Notes under the pieces: model-generated
The model's database searches: none
What the model saw: only the letters and a program-made list of their open reading frames with translations
What the model was told of the DNA's origin: nothing
Translations under genes and position numbers: made by a program
In this document: positions 27,529 to 32,351 of the stretch, piece by piece
Layout of the letters: each line of letters starts with the position of its first letter
Position numbering within the stretch: position 1 is the first letter of the stretch
Assembly (NCBI GenBank): GCA_001787585.1
Contig: MFXW01000029.1
Span: 9,327 to 41,677 of the forward strand
Length of the DNA: 32,351 nucleotides
Reading direction: 5' to 3'
From: Candidatus Peribacteria bacterium RIFCSPHIGHO2_02_FULL_53_20
GTDB taxonomy: Bacteria > Patescibacteriota > Gracilibacteria > Peribacterales > Peribacteraceae

Positions 27529-29775
27529 ATGACCCAGTTGCCCGCTTCTATCGAGCAATACCTTCTCGAGTCCGGATTCTCCGGAACGGAGATCTTCATT
27601 CTCAAGCATTTGCTTGCGGGAGGTTCCATGACATTACGCGAGCTTGCCGCGAAGACCGGGAAAAGCACGGGGGTGCTGGATTCTGCGAGTAAAAAGCTTC
27701 TGAAGAAGGGGATTTTAGGTCGCGAAGTGATCAATGAGACGCCAAAGCTCACACTCTCTTCTTTAGGCGCTGTTGTCGCATGGGTCCATGAAGACAGCGA
27801 ACACAAGCACAGAGCCATGGAGCGCCGCGAAAAGGATCTGCAATCCTTCGTGGATTCACTTTCCGTCGAAGTCAGCCGCGCCGATATCCAGCATTACGAA
27901 GGATTAGCAGGATTGGAGCAGACCTACACGAAACTCCTCGAAGAGTGCGGCGGACACATGCTCCACTTCCTCCCCGTCCGTCATACGGAGGTCGAAGATC
28001 CACTCCGCGACTTCCTCGTTTCCTACTTCCGCCTCCGCCGCCGTAATGGTGTCATCACGCGCGTCATCGCTCAAGACACCCCCCTCGGTCGCCGCTATCA
28101 ATCTCGTGATGTCTTCGAGTATCGCCAGACGCTCCTCGTCCCAGAGTCCGTTTACGCCTTCAATACCGAAAAGGTCGTCGCCGGCGACTGGGTCGCAACG
28201 ATCAATCACGAAGAAAACAAAGCGTTCCTCATCCGCAGCAAAGAAATGGCGCATACCGAGAAAGCGATGTTTGAGGCGATTTGGAAGCAGGAGATGGTGA
28301 AGCAGAAGGAGAAAGTGGGGGCAGCGGCTCCTACCACAGTGAAGGAATTGGATGTGGGAACGAGGGTAGCGTCGACCGTAAGAGATTTTCTTCTTAGCAA
28401 GCGCAGCATTGCTGCCTTTGCTTTCTGTGGCGTTCTGGCAGGTGTTCTTACCTTTGCTCTCTACAAGAATAACGAGAAACTTATCCTAAAGCGAGTAGAG
28501 GAAAAAATTCTTTCGGTTGCTGCTACAGGTGCTTTGCAATTCGATGCGAATGATCTCAATCAATTACGTACATCGGCAGACATCACTAAGCCGCAATATG
28601 CTAAAGTTATCCGCCAGCTCAATGCGATCCGGCAGCAGAACGAAGGTATCCAATACATTTATATCTTGCGTCCAACGGAGGAATTTGGCATTTGGGAATT
28701 TGTCGCAGATGCCGATTCATTGGATCTCTCTGCGCAAAAAGATTTGAATAAAGACGGAAAAATTGATGAGGCAGATCATCTCTCGCCGCCCGGAGAAAAA
28801 TACGACCCCATGAACTCAATGAATGAAAATAGTCTCGCATTAATTAAGCCCACCATCATCAGTGCATTGGCAGACCAGTGGGGCAATCTTATTGCCGGGT
28901 GGGCTCCCATTAAAGACAGCATGGGGAAAACAGTAGCTGTTCTCGGAGTGGATAAGTTTGCCAGCGATGTAGGGAGTCTTACGAATGCGACGTTTAAGCC
29001 TGTTCTATATTTCCTGAGCCTATTTTTCCTTTTTGCCTTCATTCGTCTGGCTGCGCTTAATCGTTCTTTGCTTAAAGAAATACTTTCCTTGAGTAAAACA
29101 AAAGCTTTTTTAACAGCAGCAGGTGTGTTGGTTATTTTGTTTATAGGGGTTTCCTATGCGATGTATCTGCAGACCTTGAATTTAATTAAAGAACAGACCG
29201 CAGAGCGTTTAAGAGCAATCGCAGCCACAACTGCTTTGCAAATTGATTACAAAGATCTTGAACCACTGCAGTTTGCGGCTGATATGAAGAGATCTGAGTA
29301 CCAAAGAGTTTTTGAAATTTTAAATAATGTGAGAAAAGAGAATCCAGATGTGAAATGGGCTTTTATTCTTCGACCAACCGGGAACGAGGGGATTTGGGAA
29401 TTTGTTGTAGATGCAGATGCAAATTATTTCTTGCCATCAGGAATCGATGAAAATCAGGATGGCGTTATATCGGAATCAGAAGAGAACGTTTTTCCGGGGT
29501 TTCAGTATGATGTGTCTGAGGATCCTATTATGAGAAGTGCGTTGGAAGGTCCAGTAGCAGCGAAAGAATTTCATTCGGATCAATGGGGTACATATGTTTC
29601 AGGATTTGCGCCTCTTTTTGATACTAACGAGACTGCGGTAGCAATCATCGGATTTGACATTACTGTGTCAGATGTTTTAATAAAAGCCAGAAATAAATTC
29701 CTTAGCAATCTACTATTCATAGTTATTTTGTTCATAGGGTTCATTATTTCCAAAAATATGACTATATTCAAATAG
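27529..29775 (+). CDS. TrmB-type regulator fused to two membrane sensor modules
   Basis: About 748 residues. The first ~255 are a complete TrmB-like regulator: a winged HTH (SGFSGTEIFILKHLLAGGSMTLRELAAKTGKSTGVLDSASKKLLKKGIL, quoted in parts elsewhere) and an effector-like domain. A linker (VGAAAPTTV) follows, then helix, sensor A, helix, helix, sensor B and a final helix. Each sensor has a Cache-like ending (DQWGNLIAGWAPI, DQWGTYVSGFAPL) and an EF-hand-like loop (DLNKDGKIDEAD near 405; DENQDGVISESE near 640). It would be a membrane-tethered one-component regulator that binds DNA inside while sensing outside. Start ATG 29 codons into the region is not needed; I use ATG 27529, two codons after the track TTG. 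Base composition falls sharply after the linker. Confidence 0.85.
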   Translation: MTQLPASIEQYLLESGFSGTEIFILKHLLAGGSMTLRELAAKTGKSTGVLDSASKKLLKKGILGREVINETPKLTLSSLGAVVAWVHEDSEHKHRAMERREKDLQSFVDSLSVEVSRADIQHYEGLAGLEQTYTKLLEECGGHMLHFLPVRHTEVEDPLRDFLVSYFRLRRRNGVITRVIAQDTPLGRRYQSRDVFEYRQTLLVPESVYAFNTEKVVAGDWVATINHEENKAFLIRSKEMAHTEKAMFEAIWKQEMVKQKEKVGAAAPTTVKELDVGTRVASTVRDFLLSKRSIAAFAFCGVLAGVLTFALYKNNEKLILKRVEEKILSVAATGALQFDANDLNQLRTSADITKPQYAKVIRQLNAIRQQNEGIQYIYILRPTEEFGIWEFVADADSLDLSAQKDLNKDGKIDEADHLSPPGEKYDPMNSMNENSLALIKPTIISALADQWGNLIAGWAPIKDSMGKTVAVLGVDKFASDVGSLTNATFKPVLYFLSLFFLFAFIRLAALNRSLLKEILSLSKTKAFLTAAGVLVILFIGVSYAMYLQTLNLIKEQTAERLRAIAATTALQIDYKDLEPLQFAADMKRSEYQRVFEILNNVRKENPDVKWAFILRPTGNEGIWEFVVDADANYFLPSGIDENQDGVISESEENVFPGFQYDVSEDPIMRSALEGPVAAKEFHSDQWGTYVSGFAPLFDTNETAVAIIGFDITVSDVLIKARNKFLSNLLFIVILFIGFIISKNMTIFK
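28315..28337. repeat. 23-bp imperfect palindrome at the TrmB/sensor junction
   Basis: GTGGGGGCAGC, a central G, and GCTCCTACCAC form an odd dyad with two mismatches and one G-T pair over 11 positions. It is translated as part of VGAAAPTTV, in the linker between the complete TrmB-like part and the first membrane helix. It may be another in-frame palindromic repeat. Confidence 0.5.
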
Positions 29776-29825
29776 AACTATCAAAATGACATTGTGCATC
29801 GGTAGCAAAAATCAAGATAAAGGGT

Positions 29826-29831
29826 TATAAT
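29826..29831 (+). promoter_or_regulatory. -10 box for histidine kinase (leaderless)
   Basis: A perfect TATAAT ends 7 nt before the kinase ATG at 29839, so the first transcribed base should be at the start codon. No good -35 is seen. The kinase can thus be transcribed apart from the upstream fusion gene. Confidence 0.55.
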
Positions 29832-29838
29832 GCTTTGA

Positions 29839-31281
29839 ATGAAAATAAAAAAAATAATTGAAAGCTATTGGGCCCACGGAAGAGTTCTTATGGCACTTAG
29901 TACATGTGCCCTTTTGGCAGCAACAATTACATATGTATTATTCATACAAACACAGCAAATTTTGAAACAAAGACTTCAAGAACGAATTACGGCAATAGTT
30001 TCTACCATTGCCAATGAAATTAGTGCAGTAGATGTAGAGAGCGTTAAAGATGTAACTGATCTAAACACACCTCAATTGGAAAAATTGGTTAAACAATTAG
30101 AAAGATTAAGATTGGCAAATGCTAACATTCAATATGCATATATCATGAGGCGGACTAAGGAGTCTAATATTTTGGAATTTGTAGCTGATGCAGACTCTTT
30201 GGATTCAATAGCAGAGCTAGATTTAAACGAAGATGGAGAAGTGTCAGAAGATGAAGTAGCACCTTTGCCCGGAGATCCCTTTGATATATCTGCATATCCT
30301 ACCCTAAGAGATGAGGCTTTTTATCATCCGGTAGCAGCGAATGAATTAGAGCAGGACCAGTGGTCAGTACAGCTTTCTGCATATGCTCCGATTTTGGATG
30401 AAAGTGGCAATGCAGTTGCAATCGTTGGTATCGATGTGATCATGGATGATTTCAACGAGAGAACGCAAGCAATGCTTCGTCCTTTTCTATTGTTCATTCT
30501 TTTTCTAATTCTTTTGCTTTCCCTTTTAACTGTAACACTTGTGCGTGTTTATAATGAACGAGTTGAGGCAGTAAAAGAACTTGATCGTCAAAAAGATGAA
30601 TTACTTGGCATCGTTAGTCATCAATTAGCCACTCCTATTTCTGCGTTGAAATGGGATTTTGAGATGTTGCTGGATGGAGATATCGGAACATTTACGGGAG
30701 AACAAAAAGATTTCTTCCAAAAACTACAAGGAGTGGCCGCACACCTTTCTGATCTCGTTTCGATGATTCTCGATGTGTCACGTATTCAATTAGGACGTAT
30801 GAAGGTAGATCGAACAGATCTTGAGCTCAATACATTCTTTGATGAGCTTTTGAATATCATGTCCGCTAAAGCAAAAGAGAGGAATGTGAATCTTACATCA
30901 TCTATACCAAAAGGCCTTCGTACTGCTCAGTTAGATAAACGTCTTATGTTGATGATAACAGAAAATCTTATGAGTAATGCAATCAAGTACACCCCCGAAA
31001 AAGGAAATGTAAAATTAGATGTGAAAGTGGAGAATAAAGTTCTAAAAATAGTAGTTAGCGACACAGGTTGCGGAATTCCAAAACAGGATCAAGACAAAAT
31101 TTTTGGGAAATTATATCGTGCTAGTAATGTCCGGAGTGTTGATGGAAATGGATTTGGTTTGTATGTAGTTAAAGGTGCAACAGAGGCTCAAGGGGGAAAA
31201 ATTACTTTTAAAAGCCAGGAAAACCAAGGAACATCTTTCTATGTAGAATTGCCCCTAAAGGAAAATCAAGAAACCAAATAA
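29839..31281 (+). CDS. Membrane sensor histidine kinase with EF-hand-containing sensor
   Basis: A 480-residue kinase. Helix one spans about 16-36. An extracytoplasmic sensor (37-215) follows, homologous to the two sensors of the upstream gene: AYIMRRTKESNILEFVADADS, an EF-hand-like DLNEDGEVSEDE (128-139), DQWSVQLSAYAPI and VAIVGIDV. Helix two is about 218-240. HisKA has the phospho-acceptor H261 in GIVSHQLATPISALKW. The HATPase has an N box (NLMSNAIKYT), G1 (DTGCGIP), F box and G2 (GNGFGLYVV). All catalytic motifs are intact. No response regulator gene is adjacent, so its target is unknown; the TrmB fusion has no receiver domain. The DNA is AT-rich, unlike the first 28 kb. The gene end overlaps the convergent transporter by 16 bases. 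Confidence 0.93.
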   Translation: MKIKKIIESYWAHGRVLMALSTCALLAATITYVLFIQTQQILKQRLQERITAIVSTIANEISAVDVESVKDVTDLNTPQLEKLVKQLERLRLANANIQYAYIMRRTKESNILEFVADADSLDSIAELDLNEDGEVSEDEVAPLPGDPFDISAYPTLRDEAFYHPVAANELEQDQWSVQLSAYAPILDESGNAVAIVGIDVIMDDFNERTQAMLRPFLLFILFLILLLSLLTVTLVRVYNERVEAVKELDRQKDELLGIVSHQLATPISALKWDFEMLLDGDIGTFTGEQKDFFQKLQGVAAHLSDLVSMILDVSRIQLGRMKVDRTDLELNTFFDELLNIMSAKAKERNVNLTSSIPKGLRTAQLDKRLMLMITENLMSNAIKYTPEKGNVKLDVKVENKVLKIVVSDTGCGIPKQDQDKIFGKLYRASNVRSVDGNGFGLYVVKGATEAQGGKITFKSQENQGTSFYVELPLKENQETK

Positions 31282-32156
31282 ACACCCAATATCATCATTG
31301 AAAGTGCCAGATATTTTTTCCAAAGATTCAAAAAGACTTGGGTGTCATACTTAACTTTAAAAAATGAAACAATCAGTAAGCCAATAATAAATGTAAAACC
31401 CGGCATTGTTGTTTCTACTGCTGCAACGAGTGAAGGAATGCCTTCTTGAATAGATTTTTGCGCAAATGCCAAAGCTGCAAGGTTTATAATTTCTATACAA
31501 ATAAATAATTTAAATGAAGAATTTAACAAACCACTTCTGATAGCTAAGACAGATCTTACTTTTGTAAAAATAAGAGGGATCACACCGACTAAAATAATAC
31601 CACAAGTTAGTAGAGTGAATCCGGTAACGTATTGAGTATTTTCATATACAAAATCTTGAATAAGATAGGAAATAGCTTGAAGCAATGAAGCTCCAACCAT
31701 AAAAATGAAGGCAGATGTTCGTGTCTCTAAATTATGATCAGAAAGCAGCATCATATTAGATGCAAAAATTAAAATAACGATTCCAATATATTGGTAAGGT
31801 GTAAGTATATTTCCAAATATTGAAAAACTAAGAATTGGTAAAATTGCTGGAATAATATTCCAGTAGGCAGCAACAATTCCTGCGTTGGTGTTCGCAAGCG
31901 CATTAAAATAAAGTAGCTGGCTGATTTGTATAAGGATTCCAGCACCGATGGCCAATAACATTATTGAGTTACTCGGCCATTCCCATCCTATTATTGGCAA
32001 AACAAAAGGTAACGGTGCAATGACTACAAGCGACGCAACAGCACTTGTAATAACACCTATCCAAGGTCTTTCAAAAATCTCGTCAATGCAATATTCATCG
32101 AGCAAATGTACAACCGCAAAACAGACAGCAGCAGCCAGCGCTAGGAATACCCACAT
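31266..32156 (-). CDS. EamA/DMT-superfamily transporter
   Basis: A 296-residue protein with about ten membrane helices in two EamA-type halves. The first half ends with NTNAGIVAAYWNIIPAILPIL and the second with IPSLVAAVETTMPGFTFIIGLL, both at the place where DMT permeases conserve small and charged residues. The substrate is unknown. The sequence is not closely similar to the other EamA protein in the window. The ATG at 32156 follows a TATATT box by 6 nt. The gene is AT-rich like the kinase and shares its 3' end with it, which suggests they entered the genome together. Confidence 0.85.
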   Translation of the reverse strand: MWVFLALAAAVCFAVVHLLDEYCIDEIFERPWIGVITSAVASLVVIAPLPFVLPIIGWEWPSNSIMLLAIGAGILIQISQLLYFNALANTNAGIVAAYWNIIPAILPILSFSIFGNILTPYQYIGIVILIFASNMMLLSDHNLETRTSAFIFMVGASLLQAISYLIQDFVYENTQYVTGFTLLTCGIILVGVIPLIFTKVRSVLAIRSGLLNSSFKLFICIEIINLAALAFAQKSIQEGIPSLVAAVETTMPGFTFIIGLLIVSFFKVKYDTQVFLNLWKKYLALSMMILGVYLVS

Positions 32157-32162
32157 ACTAGA

Positions 32163-32184
32163 AATATAACATTTTTTAGAAAAA
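32163..32184 (-). promoter_or_regulatory. -10 box and AT-rich upstream of EamA gene (leaderless)
   Basis: On the minus strand TATATT (32168-32163) ends 6 nt before the ATG, and a TTGTAT lies 16 bp farther upstream. Transcription should begin at the start codon. The remaining bases to about 32262 are AT-rich and show no gene. Confidence 0.5.
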
Positions 32185-32262
32185 ATACAAACATCATTAA
32201 AAATCCATTATTAATGCAATAATGGCGTGCAATAGTCATTTTGGCATTTGCTGCGTACCACA

Positions 32263-32351
32263 ATGCACCGACCCGTACCCCCAAATCAACTCCCTGCAGT
32301 CGATTCCAATAACCTCTCTTTCGGGGAAGCTTTTTGCCAAAACCCCCAAAG
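32263..32351 (+). CDS. Possible 5' end of a further gene (partial)
   Basis: An ATG at 32263 opens a frame that stays open to the window edge, about 29 codons (MHRPVPPNQLPAV...). Base composition returns to the GC-richer style of the first 28 kb. The product is hydrophilic at its start and is not recognisable. With so little sequence it could be chance. Confidence 0.3.
   Translation, partial: MHRPVPPNQLPAVDSNNLSFGEAFCQNPQ

Noticed and set aside
27357-27692. 111-residue ORF upstream of the TrmB-type gene
   Set aside because: It overlaps the pilT remnant and the TrmB coding start in another frame and has no recognisable domain.

Overview
The window looks like a chromosomal segment from a Patescibacteria/CPR bacterium, most plausibly a Peregrinibacteria/Peribacteria-type lineage. 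This is inference from gene content and style: many GT-C glycosyltransferases, a TrmB-type regulator, a ~60-residue basic protein found in CPR-like genomes, a PilT ATPase, almost no Shine-Dalgarno sequences and many -10 boxes only 5-12 nt before start codons. TGA is used as an ordinary stop, which argues against the UGA-recoding Gracilibacteria/Absconditabacteria. No marker gene such as 16S rRNA is present, so the placement is tentative.

Layout. (1) 1-8.3 kb is an envelope glycosylation block. A GT2 synthase on + faces four multi-membrane GT-C enzymes on -, one of them a bona fide PMT-type and one a double-module 900-residue protein. A composite palindromic repeat sits where the GT2 and PMT genes converge. 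(2) 8.4-11.7 kb holds ftsH and purB, separated by a perfect 28-bp palindrome. (3) 11.7-15.3 kb is accessory DNA: a membrane-anchored SNase-type nuclease, tRNA-Leu(GAG), an EamA transporter, a type II toxin-antitoxin pair, an unrecognised 195-residue protein with a very clear promoter, and the small basic protein. (4) 15.4-20.3 kb holds two large tandem genes that I cannot assign to any described system: a divergent SF2-like ATPase/helicase and a 742-residue protein with several helix-turn-helix-like segments. (5) 20.3-25.7 kb, on -, has a short RelA/SpoT homologue with a degenerate hydrolase site, and ligA translationally coupled to a TMTC-like GT-C/TPR protein. ligA carries two palindromic repeat elements inside its reading frame. 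(6) 25.7-27.4 kb has pilT, a GNAT acetyltransferase, and a remnant of a second pilT tail. (7) 27.5-32.2 kb contains a TrmB-type DNA-binding regulator fused to two membrane sensor modules, a histidine kinase with a homologous sensor, and a convergent EamA transporter. From about 28.4 kb to 32.2 kb the DNA becomes clearly AT-rich, which suggests acquisition. The last ~90 bases may open a new gene.

Working together. The GT2 enzyme probably charges a polyprenyl-phosphate carrier, and the GT-C enzymes use such lipid-linked sugars outside the membrane. The fusion regulator and the kinase share a sensor fold carrying EF-hand-like loops, so they may read the same extracellular cue (possibly Ca2+). 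No response regulator is visible. The most novel candidates are the SF2/HTH pair, the TrmB-sensor fusion with its partner kinase, and the in-frame palindromic insertions.
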